Part shown: in pieces, positions 29,806-41,838 of the stretch
How positions within the stretch are numbered: position 1 is the first letter of the stretch
Layout of the letters: every line of letters begins with the position of its first letter
From: Rachicladosporium sp. CCFEE 5018
Lineage: Eukaryota > Ascomycota > Dothideomycetes > Cladosporiales > Cladosporiaceae
DNA length: 64,000 nt
NCBI GenBank assembly: GCA_002077045.2
Contig: KZ111145.1
Location: 716,260 to 780,259, forward strand
Direction of reading: 5' to 3'
The notes under the pieces: model-generated
What the model was told of the DNA's origin: nothing
The model's database searches: none
The model's input: the letters and a program-made list of their open reading frames with translations, nothing else
Position numbers and translations under genes: made by a program

Positions 29806-31988
29806 CCTGCCGCTGCCATGATCACTCTGGCACTGGATGTGATGAGGACAAGTCGTTCTCGCTTCTTGCTGGCATTGCCACTGAAGAAGCGTGAAAACTT
29901 CGGCTTCTCGGAAGGCGTCCCGGCATCGGCGGTAGTAGCCGGAGTGGATGTATTGACAATGAGATTGCCAAGCTTGAGAATGCGTTCGTTCGGATGAGTG
30001 AGCACTGGCAACCATTCGATGTCGAGCTGACTTGGCGGCGGAAGCTCGGTGATGTTACGCAGATGTCGTGCACCAGGCAGGGCTGAGGAAGGTGACGTGC
30101 CAATCGCTGCCGGCGCTGACGAGCTAATCTGGCCATAGCCCATGCCGTTGCTGGCGCCATTCCCGAGCTTGATGAGTGGTGCTGATGGTGGCACGTATGC
30201 CTTTAGTCTTGGCGCCTTTTGTTTCCATAGATCCTTGCCCCATCGTACTCCATCGAAGAATCGGTGGCTCATGATGTGCTCTACTGGCAGTCGGCTGCTT
30301 GGCTCGAGAACCAACAATCGCTCTACCAGATCTCGCGCGACTTCGGGAAAGCCTTCGGGAAAGCTGTACTCCAGTGCCAGGATCTTCTGGAATGTGAGAT
30401 ACTCGTTTGCAGCCTTGAAGGGCGGTCGTCCAGCCAGGAGCTGGTAGATTATGCAGCCGAACGCCCACAGATCGCTGGCTTTGCATGCATTCTTGTCTCG
30501 GAGCAACTCAGGGCTGACATATTCTGCAGTGCCGACAAATGACATCGCTCTATCAGTCTCAGCACCATCCATAGGATTACCAGCCATCTCGCCGTTGCTT
30601 GACGAGATTGCTCCGTTTGCCTTCGTTTCCATCTTCAAGATCTTCGCGGTCCCAAAGTCTGTAATCTTCACATGCATATCTCTGTCCAGTAGTACATTCT
30701 CCGGCTTCAGATCTCGATGTATCACCCCCCTACTATGCATATATGCGATCGTATCTAGTATTTCGGCGGCGTAAAATCTCGAACACTCGATGTCAAAGCT
30801 CCCCATCTTTTTCAGCACGCCCAGCAGTTCGCCTCCAGATGCCAAGTCCAGTACGTAGTACAACGATCGCTCGTCCTGAAATGTATAGTACAGTCGTACA
30901 ACGCCGGGATGTTCCGTCAGTCTGTTCAGTGTGTCGCGCTCAATATTTACATACTTTACTTTTTTTTCTTTGATGATGTGTCGTTTGTCCAGGACTTTAA
31001 TCGCATATTCTTTCAGGTTTTGTCGATCCGTTGCTGCCAGTACGGTGCTGTAGCTGCCTTCACCAAGCGTCCGCCCAAATGTGAAGTCTTTGACGCCTTT
31101 CTTGACGATCTGCCGTGTCTGCTGGCCGGACGCATCGGTCTCTTGTTGTGTGCCTTGAGCTGCACCTCCGTCGTTCCACTCGTCTGTACCTCGCGGTACT
31201 GGCGCGTTGCCTGCATACGGTCCGTCAGGATTGCCATCATACTCGTCGCCTGGCCCATCGGCCGGTCCTCGTGCTCGTCTTGAATTCCGCCGTGGAGGCA
31301 GAGGCCCATTACCGCCATTCATAGGCACACTGCTTTGCCGGTATGTACGACTACTCTCACGGCTCGGTGGCATATCCAGCATCTGTCTCGAAGACCTCGA
31401 GCCTTTTCGCTGGACACCCACACCACTCCCATCTGAAGAACTCATTTCACCCCTATATCCATACGACGCCTGACTCGACAGTCCAGAGCTTGAAGACCCA
31501 TTATGCTGACTATACATCCCACTGATGGGCCGTATCGATGTCGTCTGCATGGCGGGCGGACGCATTTGCTGGCCATAGTTGGTCGAGTGCGACGGGTACT
31601 GCATTGCCTGCTGCGCTTGCCAATCTAACGGCATGCTCTTCCGGTGACTCAGCCGATTCTGTACCATTGAGTCTCGCATTTGTGACAGTCTTGGCGATCT
31701 GGACTGCTGCGACGGAGTCGGCGAGTTGTTGCCGCTGTGGGATGGGTACGCACTGGGACCGAAATTGAGGCCGGAGCCTTGGTCGGAGGAGCGGTGTGAC
31801 AACGTTGACATCAGTCCCGGTCTCTGCCCACCTGTGATTGTGCTGCCTGAGGAGTGGGAAGAAGGTGGAGGTGGCCGCATCGGTGCCTCATTTCTGGACG
31901 TCTCCGTGGGCGATATGCTCGAGGTATCGTCCGGGTTCGCTATGCGTAGTCCACCCATCGACTGGCCTACACTGATCGCAGTTGCCAT
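29806..31988 (-). CDS. PDK1/Pkh-type AGC kinase, N-terminal and catalytic part
   Basis: Master kinase that phosphorylates the activation loop of other AGC kinases; in fungi it acts in cell-wall integrity and sphingolipid signalling. A long Ser/Pro/Gly-rich N-terminus (about 290 aa) precedes the kinase domain. The domain has GEGSYSTV, YAIKVLDKRH, catalytic loop HRDLKPEN at residue 424, DFGTAK at 444 and the activation segment SFVGTAEYVSPELL. An Asn/Gly-rich insert sits between DFG and the activation site. The PH-like region continues to the N gap; the missing C-terminus is at 28719-29705 and 17670-18465. The start ATG at 31988 gives MATAISVGQSMGG. Confidence 0.94.
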
Positions 31989-32801
31989 TGCTGTATGTCG
32001 GACGTTCTACTAGCAAGACGACGGTATCTCAGGCCGCCGCTGTGGAGCTGAGCGTTGCATGGAGGCGCGGCCTGTATGTAAGGTACCCGGGGGCTATACG
32101 GCAATGTTCGAATGGATTATGTCGGGAGATCAGAAGTGTCGATGGGAAGTCAGCAGTGGGATTGGAGCGCTGCAGAAGATTGGTAGTACAGAGCAGCGAA
32201 CACGGCTCGGCCACGTGGCACGGCGATTAATCAAATCAATCGCGGCTGTGTCGTCGTCGAGCTCGCTTAGATCCAGACGGATGCACTGCCACGTGACGAT
32301 GTGACGCAGTTGCCCGCGACTTGGCGGTCCGCTCGGCAACGGCCACCCGGACACCGATGAGCTTGATGGCGCTGAGCTTCCGCCTGTCTTCTCCTACACG
32401 ACCTCCGTCGACCTTCACCCGTATTTACTGCACGTATGTCGAATTTACCGCGCCTGTCCGTCACCATGCAGTCCACGAGCGCGCTTCATGGCTTGGATCA
32501 TGAGACAGTCGGATCCACGGTCCAGCGTGCATACGTCTCTCGCTGTCAAGCCCGTGCTATGGCGTAGCATATGGACGAGACGTTACCCATGCGTAGAGCG
32601 TGCTCGTGTCGACGGAGTCGTCTCTACGCAGATGGGTGCCGTCTCAGAGTATGCAGCGACGGCGCAGGTACGGCGTTGCTTCCTTGATGCTCAAGACCTC
32701 CTTCTCGACCATGGCTGTCAACAATGCAATCCTATCGTCGTTTTACTCTCCCTTTCCCAATCTCAGCAGCACAAGCGCATATGTAGCACAGCCAGACAGC
32801 C
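31989..32801. promoter_or_regulatory. Divergent promoter region between PDK1 and the disordered-protein gene
   Basis: About 810 bp between two divergently transcribed genes. Two CACGTG E-box cores occur, at 32212-32217 (inside the palindrome GCCACGTGGC) and 32290-32295, 78 bp apart. bHLH factors bind such cores in fungi; use here is inference. Confidence 0.35.
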
Positions 32802-34604
32802 ATGCTTAGCATCAACCCAACTCGAATCCAGCTGACAGCAGCCGATACCCTGGATCTCGAGGAGCGCATACTTGCTCGCCGGCAGGCAGGACTCGATGCG
32901 CAAAGACATAGTGCACGTCTTAGCGTTGGTCCGCGGTTGAAATTGGCCGTGGCCACGATGGAGGACATCTCTGCAAAAGGGAAGCAGCGTGCTGTGTCGA
33001 CTGGCACAGAAGCTACGGTTCACTCAGCAGATGTCGCTGGCATTGCCTTGGAGCCATTTTCTCCGGTCCCAGACATTCAGGGTCTGCCTATTCAGTCGAA
33101 GAGCAACACTACCGCTATCAATGACAACTCTTCAGAAGCAGCCACCAGCAACCTGAATGGCATGTTGGGACTGGAGGACAGGACTCACTTGCTCGCAAGG
33201 AACAATGTGAGTATTGTGACGCCTTGTCGGCCAGGTGAATCAGTCTTACGAGAGCTCCCATACGCGGCCGCTGGTTTACCAGCTCTACGTTCGAGGCTTC
33301 TTTCCAGTGCAAGAGCACGTCGCCCGAAAACAAGGAGCTTTGAGGGTCCGATCGTCATACATGAGGACACAGACGCGACTGCTCCGACACTGGATCCTGG
33401 AGCGAGCATTTTCATCCCACGTGTGCGTTTCGGTTCTACGATCGCTGTTGTCAACGCCGGCAGCCCGTCTGATCACGCGACGGAAATCCGCGAAAGGCGA
33501 GAGAAAGACCAGATCTCCACGACTCTCACGACACGTTCGACTTCTGAGCAGAACTTTGATCCCAGGACTTTTCACGACGTAAAATCGACGTTGGATATTT
33601 CAGCAACCATCGAGAGACTTCCACACGCTACATCTTCTCCTGCAAGCACTGCAGCAAGTTCAACGACCTTCAGGCACTCGAGCGATTCCGTCCACTTGTC
33701 CACGCCAAATCTGGAAAGATACCCTTTGCTTCTCCCACCTGCCTCACATAGTGGCAGACGACGTAGTGGTACCTCTCGGTCCAGCTATACACCGACACGA
33801 TCATTGTTGACAATTCCGAGCTCGCCTTCCGATAGCAGCGGTGTCAGCCCCGTGACACAGATACGCGATTCCCCGGCGAATACAGGCAGTCTGCTGGGCA
33901 GTAGCCCATTGCTGAGTGTTGGCGCCGCCCGTACACCCCGCGCCCGGATGGTCAGCGCAGCAAGCGGACTCTCAGACTACGAATACGGTTCCCCGGCTAG
34001 GTTCTTCCTGAGTCGGCGCTCCTCGAAAGAGATCACGGACGCCGCTTCTGAGTTCCTACGCTTCCGGAGCTCGCCACTGGACACTCTCATAGAAGAGCTC
34101 AGCCGACTGTCGACTGCTCTGGCCACCCAGACCTCGACTGCGACACCATCCCGCGCCCAGCCCCCAGCGTTACTGAACGGCAATCCCTTCCGCCACTCCA
34201 GCAACGCCACTTTGCAAAGCGAGGATAGCCATAACTCCCTCCCTACCCCAGCAATTCCCCGCACTCCCGCCCCTACCAAGTTACCCATCTACAACGATGC
34301 CGTGCCCTCCGTCCTGCAACCACAAACTTCCGCCGATGTCCTCCCCTACACTTCTCGCCGGGCACGCAATCGCTCAGACTCTGCAATCCATTCTCCATTC
34401 TCGCCACCGCTACCTGCTAGTGTCTCGATGCGCAGGAATAGGAACACTTATCCTTCGACTTCTTCTGGAAGTGGGGAGAATGATTTGGATGGGTTGCTGG
34501 CTGGGCTGGAAGGGGAGAGGATGGTTTGGTCAGGGAGGAGTGGGGAAGGAGGGTTGAAGGTCACGCCACCCAGGACTGGGAGAGGTGAGAGGTTCGTGGA
34601 ATGA
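32802..34604 (+). CDS. Ser/Thr-rich, largely disordered hypothetical protein
   Basis: A 600-aa intronless frame. The N-terminus (INPTRIQLTAADTLDLEERI, ARRQAGLDAQ) looks helical; the rest is dominated by Ser, Thr, Pro and Arg (RSSYTPTRSLLTIPSSPSDS) with many possible proline-directed phosphosites, and ends TPPRTGRGERFVE. No catalytic motif, signal peptide or membrane helix is seen. The long frame in a stop-rich context supports it as real. Function unknown. Confidence 0.75.
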   Translation: MLSINPTRIQLTAADTLDLEERILARRQAGLDAQRHSARLSVGPRLKLAVATMEDISAKGKQRAVSTGTEATVHSADVAGIALEPFSPVPDIQGLPIQSKSNTTAINDNSSEAATSNLNGMLGLEDRTHLLARNNVSIVTPCRPGESVLRELPYAAAGLPALRSRLLSSARARRPKTRSFEGPIVIHEDTDATAPTLDPGASIFIPRVRFGSTIAVVNAGSPSDHATEIRERREKDQISTTLTTRSTSEQNFDPRTFHDVKSTLDISATIERLPHATSSPASTAASSTTFRHSSDSVHLSTPNLERYPLLLPPASHSGRRRSGTSRSSYTPTRSLLTIPSSPSDSSGVSPVTQIRDSPANTGSLLGSSPLLSVGAARTPRARMVSAASGLSDYEYGSPARFFLSRRSSKEITDAASEFLRFRSSPLDTLIEELSRLSTALATQTSTATPSRAQPPALLNGNPFRHSSNATLQSEDSHNSLPTPAIPRTPAPTKLPIYNDAVPSVLQPQTSADVLPYTSRRARNRSDSAIHSPFSPPLPASVSMRRNRNTYPSTSSGSGENDLDGLLAGLEGERMVWSGRSGEGGLKVTPPRTGRGERFVE

Positions 34605-34968
34605 TCTGGATTGGGACAGAGCAGAGCGTAAGTTGGTAGGGGGAAGGAGGTGGACGAGAAGGGACTTTAGTAGTGAGTATCGGAAGAGAAGCTCTCTGTT
34701 TCGATTGTTCTCCTTATCTCTGCTCCAAGCTGAATGAGAGTACGCTTTTTCCTACTCTTGGTGCTGTTTCCTGGGTAAATTTGGCCATTCCTAAGTGAGC
34801 AGACTGTGTTCTGCGTTTTGCATCAAGGCACCTGGAAGGAGCTGGGTAAGCCTTGATCGCTCTTTCCTCGCCTCAAGCGACATAACCGAAATTGGCCGTG
34901 GACTTTCGGTGACTTCTGTACATACACTCACGAACACACCACATAGCATCTACAATGTTATCTACGCC

Positions 34969-35718
34969 ATGGACCAAGTCCGATCGGTCAAGATGGAGCC
35001 GGGAGAAGACGAAGTACGTCGCTGTAGTATTGTCGACTGCAACAACTTCGTGTACGGTGCCAGGCACAAAGTCCGTTGCAACGAGTGCCAGACTCGATGG
35101 GTGCAGCAACATGCAGAAGGCGAGCGCGCCGTGGAAGAACGAGAGAGGCGGTATGGAGACTACGAAGGTTATGGCGGGCATGGCGAGGCAGAGCGTAAGT
35201 GGAGAGAGTGGGGCGAGGACTGGAGGCGAGAGGCGCGGGAGTATGATGAGGGAGAAAGGGAGAGAGAGCTAGCCCAGCAGAGAGAATATGAGCAGCGCAG
35301 GGCCGAGCGACGCCCATACTGCGACCACGAGCGCTTTCGCGGGCCAAATCGCCCATGTGAGCAGCAGCAGCAAGCCCCGCCTGAGCAGATGTTCGGCAAC
35401 TGGATCCCAGCCCCGCCGCCTCATCCAGCCCACTTCCTTCGCCAGCTCGCGACGGTCATGCCATGGTCACCCGGCCGCAACCCGAATAATGCTGCACACG
35501 TCCAGTCCGACCAGAACGAAGCTGAGCACCGCCGGGATATGGAGAGGCGGCAGCAGTATATGGAGGAGAGACGAGTGGAGAGGGAGCAGGAAATGGAGGC
35601 ACGGAGGATGAAGATGGCGCGTGAGAGAGAGATGGGGCAGATCAACCTGGAGAGAGCGAGATATTTGTATGGGAGTAAGGGGGCGGAAAGGGAAGTTAGG
35701 GGTAAGAGAGAGGAGTAA
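34969..35718 (+). CDS. Charged coiled-coil protein with N-terminal Cys motif
   Basis: Starting at the first ATG (MDQVRSVKMEPGEDE), 249 aa. Residues 19-40 hold C-x4-C-x12-C-x2-C (CSIVDC...CNEC), a possible zinc site. The remainder is very rich in Arg and Glu (ERAVEERERRYGDYEG, REREMGQINLERARYLYG), likely a long helix or coiled coil, with a central QQQQ and Pro-rich stretch. The open frame extends upstream of this ATG without another ATG. Function unknown; nucleic-acid association is only a guess. Confidence 0.65.
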   Translation: MDQVRSVKMEPGEDEVRRCSIVDCNNFVYGARHKVRCNECQTRWVQQHAEGERAVEERERRYGDYEGYGGHGEAERKWREWGEDWRREAREYDEGERERELAQQREYEQRRAERRPYCDHERFRGPNRPCEQQQQAPPEQMFGNWIPAPPPHPAHFLRQLATVMPWSPGRNPNNAAHVQSDQNEAEHRRDMERRQQYMEERRVEREQEMEARRMKMAREREMGQINLERARYLYGSKGAEREVRGKREE

Positions 35719-36583
35719 GAAATGGGGTAGGCTGTGCTACTACAGGCGTTTCCATACGTACGAGCTTGAGAGCGAATCTGCCTGTGAGAGAGAGCATCTT
35801 GCATGTGACGCAACGGCGCGTTGCATAAAGGAACAGTATCAAAGCGCATTGGCAGGATGAGAACGATCCCAAAGTATCTCAACGATACCTGCGCAGGAAA
35901 CTTCGCTGTCACAGAGGCGCGTATAGGCGCATAACAACATCGCTAGCAGATGTGAGATCCCTCAACGGTAACAGGTAAGGTGATGGTCAAGGTGTGCCGA
36001 GAGTTTGAGCATCACTGCTACGCATCTCCAATAAAATGAAACCTAGATGTACGACTCTTGCCAAGTCACCACGCCACATATATACCTCCCCGGCGTTTAC
36101 GATGATAAGATATCTATCACCGTACTCCACACGTCGAACTCCGCTGTTTCATATCGAGTCAGTCCACAAATCCACTCCCTCGGAACGCCTCCAACGATCG
36201 GCAAATCTAATCTGAGGAAGCCGCTTGGCCGGCACGCTGAGCTTAACAATGACCGCATCGAGTTGTCACCCTCACCGAAACTTTTATCGTGGTGCAATAT
36301 GATTTCCAATGCGTAAACGTGCACGGGATCCTACTCCACCTTGGAGATCTAACTCCCTTACCTCCGCATACATCATCGTGAGTGAGAAGCTGTCTATTTG
36401 AAAGGAATGCTTCTATTTCGTTCTCCTAAACTGACTGGCGCCAACCTTCTTTCCCTTGCGTCACTTTTACTTTATTTCCGCGGGCCCTGAGACTTGAGCT
36501 GGCTCAGCAAGACTGTGCGCCGAATCAATCATCTCAGGACTAGGACGTAGTTGTCGACTTCACTACTCCACACAGGCGGCAAG
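35719..36583. other. Intergenic, presumed PDR transporter promoter
   Basis: No gene recognised. The open frame of the transporter extends upstream of 36584 but only through a TTG, so the ATG at 36584 is the likely start. Confidence 0.45.
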
Positions 36584-39500
36584 ATGTGGGGCGCCGGCGT
36601 GGACGAGAGACGGCTGCATCGCTCCAATACTGGTGAGGGACCACAAACGAATCAATGGCACAGAGGCGACGAGCAGCCAGATGCTGGGCGCATGCACCCA
36701 CCGCGAGAAGCTGAGGAAAGCCCAGAGGATGTCGACCGATCTGGCATGTGGGGTGAGAGAGATGTCGGAGGCTTCAACGAACGCGACGCGCGGGAAGACT
36801 TCCAGGCGTTGCATGACAATTTGACGAGACTGGAACGGCAACGCACACAAGATACTCAGCGGAGTGCTCGCAGTAAGGGTAGGCCGGTGTCGAGAACGGC
36901 CACAAGGCAGACCGCACGGACTGAGGCGACCGGAACTGATGGTGGCGATGTTGAAGCTGGCTCCACTGAAGAAGAGGAATTCGCGCTGGATGAGTTTATG
37001 AAGGAAGGGCATTTCGAAAAGCGCACAGCTGGGCGATCCGCGAAGAAAGTTGGCGTGATATTCAAAGATTTGCGGGTCGAGGGTCTCGGCGGGACTGCAA
37101 CTTTCGCACGAACGTTGCCGGATGCGATTATAGGCACGTTCGGGCCTGACTTGTACCACGTAATCACGAGCTATCTCCCATCCCTCGCACGACGGACTGG
37201 TGGTACTCGCACGCTACTCCACGACTTTACCGGCTGTGTACGAGATGGTGAGATGCTGCTGGTGCTCGGCCGACCAGGATCCGGATGCAGTACTTTTCTC
37301 AAGGCGATCACCAACAATCGCGAGTCGTATGCATCGGTCACGGGCGATGTGTCTTACGGCAGTATACCGGCAACCAAGCAAAAGAAGATGTACCGTGGAG
37401 AGGTTGCATACAATCAAGAGGACGATACACACATGGCTGTGTTGAGTGTGTGGCAGACTCTCACATTCGCGCTTATGACGAAAACAAAGAAGAAGGCGCA
37501 GGCAGAAGTGCCAATCATCGCCAACGCCCTGATGAAGATGTTCGGCATCTCGCATACGAAGTACACCATGGTTGGCGACGAGTACACCCGTGGCGTGTCC
37601 GGCGGTGAGCGCAAACGCGTGTCGATCGCCGAGACACTCGCATCGAAGTCGACCGTAGTAGCTTGGGACAACTCGACTCGAGGTCTTGATGCTTCGACAG
37701 CTCTCGACTACGCCCGATCCCTCCGCATCATGACTGATATCAGCAATCGTACGACCATGGTGACGCTCTACCAAGCAGGCGAAGGTATATTCAATGTCAT
37801 GGACAAGGTGCTAGTCATCGACGAGGGCCGACAGATCTTCATGGGTCCAGCCAAGGAAGCAAAGAAATACTTCATCGACCTTGGCTTCGAGTGTCCCGAG
37901 CGGCAAACAACTGCAGACTTCCTGACTGCTATCACTGATCCGGTGGAACGACGCTTCCAGCCAGGCAAGGAAGATTCCACTCCAAAGGGTCCCGATGCTC
38001 TCGAGAAGGCATTCCGGTCGTCTCCGCACTACGCTAGACTGCTCCAGGATATGGAGAGCTACGAGAAGGCCATCAAGGAGAGCGACTTTGCAGATGCCAA
38101 GGAGTTCGAGCAGTCGGTGCAGGAGAGCAAGTCGAAGCGAGTGTCCGACAAGTCGTCTTACACCATCAGCTTCCCACGTCAAGTACTTGCCTGCACGAAA
38201 CGAGAGTTCTGGCTCATTTTCGGCGACACAACTACCCTTTGGACGAAGATCTTCATCATCATCTCGAACGGCTTGATCGTAGGATCTCTCTTCTATGGCG
38301 AGCCTCTGAACACCGAAGGTGCATTCACTCGTGGTGGCGCCATCTTCTTCAGTATCCTCTTCCTGGGCTGGCTGCAACTGACTGAACTTATGAAGGCAGT
38401 CAGTGGGCGGGCAGTTGTGTCAAGGCACAACGAATATGCTTTCTACCGACCTTCCGCTGTCGCTATAGCTCGCTTGATTACAGACTTTCCGGTCATCCTG
38501 ATCCAGACGATTCTGTTTGGGATCTTGATGTACTTTATGACGAATCTCGACATTACGGCCGGCAAGTTTTTCATCTACATGCTCTTTGTTTACATTACAA
38601 CAATCATGTTGACGGCGCTCTACCGTATGTTTGCATCCGTCAGTCCGGAAATTGACACTGCTGTGCGATTCTCCGGTATCGCCCTCAACTTGTTGGTTAT
38701 CTACACCGGCTACGTTATTCCAAAGACGCAGCTGTTATCGAAATATATCTGGTTCGGATGGCTTTATTGGATAAACCCAATTAGTTACTCATTCGAAGCG
38801 GTTCTAACGAACGAGTTTTCGGGACGCACAATGCAGTGCGCGCCGAGCCAATTGGTCCCGCAAGGCCCTGGAGTCGATCCAGCCTACCAAGGCTGTGCAC
38901 TGGCGGGAGCTGAGATCAATGCGCAGTCTGTCACAGGTGACGCATACCTAGCGACGCAATACAACTATTCGCGAAGCAATCTGTGGCGCAATTTCGGTGT
39001 CGTGATCGCATTCACAGTGCTCTACCTCCTCATAACGATGCTGGCGAACGAGTTATTCAGCTTCACATCGTCCGGCGGGGGCGCACTTATCTTCAAGAAG
39101 TCTCGAAAGGCCAAGAAAATCGTTGCAGAGGCTTCACCCGCGGTTGCTGACGAAGAGAAGGGCGCAGCTGCTCCGGCCAGCGATAGCAGCTCGAGCTCTA
39201 AGCGAGAGGAGGCTGAGAGCGACTCTGGGGAGGCCATGGCTCAGATCACCAAGAGCGAGAGTATCTTCACTTGGCGTAATGTCGAGTATACTGTCCCTTA
39301 CCTTGGTGGCGAGAAGAAGCTTCTCAACAATGTCAATGGCTATGCTAAGCCTGGTGTGATGGTCGCTCTAGTCGGTGCATCTGGAGCTGGCAAGACGACA
39401 CTGCTCAACACACTTGCACAGCGCCAGTCGATGGGAGTGGTGTCAGGCGAGATGTTCGTCGATGGCCGCGGTCTTGGGCCAGAGTTCCAACGCAACACTG

Positions 39501-41635
39501 GCTTCTGCTTGCAGGGCGACTTGCACGACGGTACTGCCACGATCCGGGAAGCACTCGAGTTCTCTGCCGTGCTCCGTCAACCAGCCAGCACACCACGCTC
39601 AGAGAAGATCGCCTACGTTGACCAGATCATCGACCTCCTGGAGCTGAACGACATGCAAGATGCCCTGATCATGAGCCTCGGCGTCGAACAGCGCAAACGC
39701 CTCACCATCGGCGTCGAGCTCGCTGCCAAGCCTTCCCTGCTCCTTTTCCTCGACGAGCCAACCTCAGGCCTAGACTCTCAATCCGCCTACTCCATCGTCC
39801 GCTTCCTCAAGAAGCTCGCTGCAGCCGGCCAAGCCATCGTCTGCACCATCCATCAGCCCTCCTCAATCTTGATCCAGCAGTTCGACATGATTCTCGCCCT
39901 GAACCCCGGCGGCAACACCTTCTACTTCGGCCCTGTGGGTGAAGGCGGTTCAGCCGTGATCAAGTACTTCGCCGACCGCGGCATCCACTGCCCGCCGGAG
40001 AAAAATGTGGCTGAGTTCATTCTTGAGACTGCTGCCAAGCCGATGAAGAAGGCAGATGGCACGAGGATCAACTGGAATGATGAATGGTTGCATAGTGAGG
40101 ATGCGAAGCAGGTAATTGAGGAGATTGAGGGGTTGAAGTTAGCGAGGAGTAAGAGTGTGCCGGAGAAGGTTAGGAAGGAGCAGGAGAGGGAGTTTGCTGC
40201 GTCGACGGTGGCGCAGACCATGGAGTTGACGAAGAGGACGTTCAAACAGGTAAGCGTTGCAATTTTCCCTGTCTCGAGGAAGTCCGCAGGTCGCTTCTGC
40301 ATTTACAGACCACTCCACGGCTGCGCATTCTGATCAAGGGCGTCACTGAGAGACAAGGTGTCTGTCGACTATTTGTCATCTCACTGACGCTCTCGACTGA
40401 CTGCGAGGTTGTGGTCATGCGAAACCTAGCGGAGGAGCGCTCCAAGGAAATTCGAGAAAAGCGAAGTTTTCAGTGCATCATTTGCTAACCCTCACTTTAC
40501 AGTACTGGCGCGACCCATCCTACATCTACGGCAAGCTGTTCGTCTCCGTCATCGTCGGCATCTTCAACGGCTTCACCTTCTGGCAATTGGGCAATACGAT
40601 TCAGGACATGCAGGTAAGCACTCAGTCAACTTTCCATTCCCTCCGCGATCACAGCACTGACAACCCGATCGAATCGTATGTTCACTAGCTTCCTTATCAT
40701 CACGATACCACCCACGATCGTCAACGCCGTCGTTCCAAAGTTCTTCACCAACATGGCGCTTTGGCAAGCTCGGGAGTACCCATCTAGGATCTACGGCTGG
40801 TTCGCATTCACTACCGCTCAAGTAGTGTGTGAGATTCCGTGGGCGATCCTTGGAGGCTTCCTGTACTGGGTCATCTGGTACTTCCCTACCGGCTTGCCAA
40901 GGGACTCGGCGACGAGTGGCTACGTATTCCTCATGACTGTTGTAAGTTGATTTTCCCTCGGCTCTGATCTCCAAAATCACAAGTCATGTTTACTGACATT
41001 ATTCCCAGCTTTTCTTCCTCTTCCAAGCCTCCTGGGGCCAATGGATCTGCGCCTTCGCTCCGAGCTTCACAGTGATCTCGAACGTCCTCCCCTTCTTCTT
41101 CGTCATGTTCTCGCTCTTCAACGGTGTAGTCCGTCAATACAGCGCCCTGCCAATCTTCTGGCGCTACTGGATGTACTGGGTCAATCCGTCCACCTGGTGG
41201 ATTGGCGGCGTTTTGGCGGCGACCCTCCACGACATCCCCGTGGAGTGCGCGGTATCTGAGACGGCGCACTTTGACGCCCCGCCTGGGCAGACGTGTATGG
41301 AGTATGCAGGGGCCTTCGCACAGGGTGCTGGAGGGTACTTGTTGAACCCGACTGCATCCGCAGATTGCCAGTATTGTCCTTATACTGTGGGAGATCAGTA
41401 TTTGGCTGGGCTCAACATCAACGCGAGCGACAAGTGGAGGGACTTTGGGATTTTCTTGGTGTTTGTATTTACCAATTGGTTCTTGGTTTACTTCTTTATC
41501 TGGTCTGTGAGGGTCAAGGGCTGGAGCTTCGGGTTTGGAGCGCTGTTTGGAGCGCTGGGTAAGGTGGTGGCAATGGTGAAGGCGCCGTTGAAGGGGAAAG
41601 GCAAGGGTGATGGTGAGGAGAAGGCAAAGGAGTAG
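36584..41635 (+). CDS. PDR-type full ABC transporter (copy A, complete)
   Basis: Plasma-membrane drug or sterol exporter with the reverse layout (NBD-TMD)x2 of the fungal PDR/CDR (ABCG) family. NBD1 has the family's degenerate Walker A GRPGSGCST at residue 229, signature VSGGERKRVSIAE and altered Walker B VVAWDNSTRGLDAST. NBD2 has canonical Walker A GASGAGKTTLL at 931 and Walker B LLLFLDEPTSGLDSQS with a degenerate signature LGVEQRKRLTIG. Exons are 36584-40249, 40503-40613, 40672-40941 and 41009-41635 (all phase 0), giving 1557 aa. Introns are 253, 58 and 67 nt. The second begins GTAAGC but has no AG where the frame needs it (it should end at 40671, sequence gatcg). The C-terminus ends EEKAKE. 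Domain identity is secure; substrate unknown. Confidence 0.92.
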
Positions 41636-41838
41636 AGACTAATTACTCACCTCACTGGTGAAGGCAAAGAACATAGATATAGACTGGCAGGTCGAGATTG
41701 TGCTTAGCGAGGAGTTGGCGTGTTGCTTCATGTATTCAGTCACTTCAGCAGAATGACTTTCATGGTCAGAACTAATTATATAGCTGCTCGAATTGTGAAG
41801 CTCTGCCACGAGTTCTCCTCTACGACCCAACATATCAC

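Noticed and set aside
36551..36583. Longer N-terminus for the PDR transporter
   Set aside because: The extension depends on a TTG; the ATG at 36584 is the first usable start.
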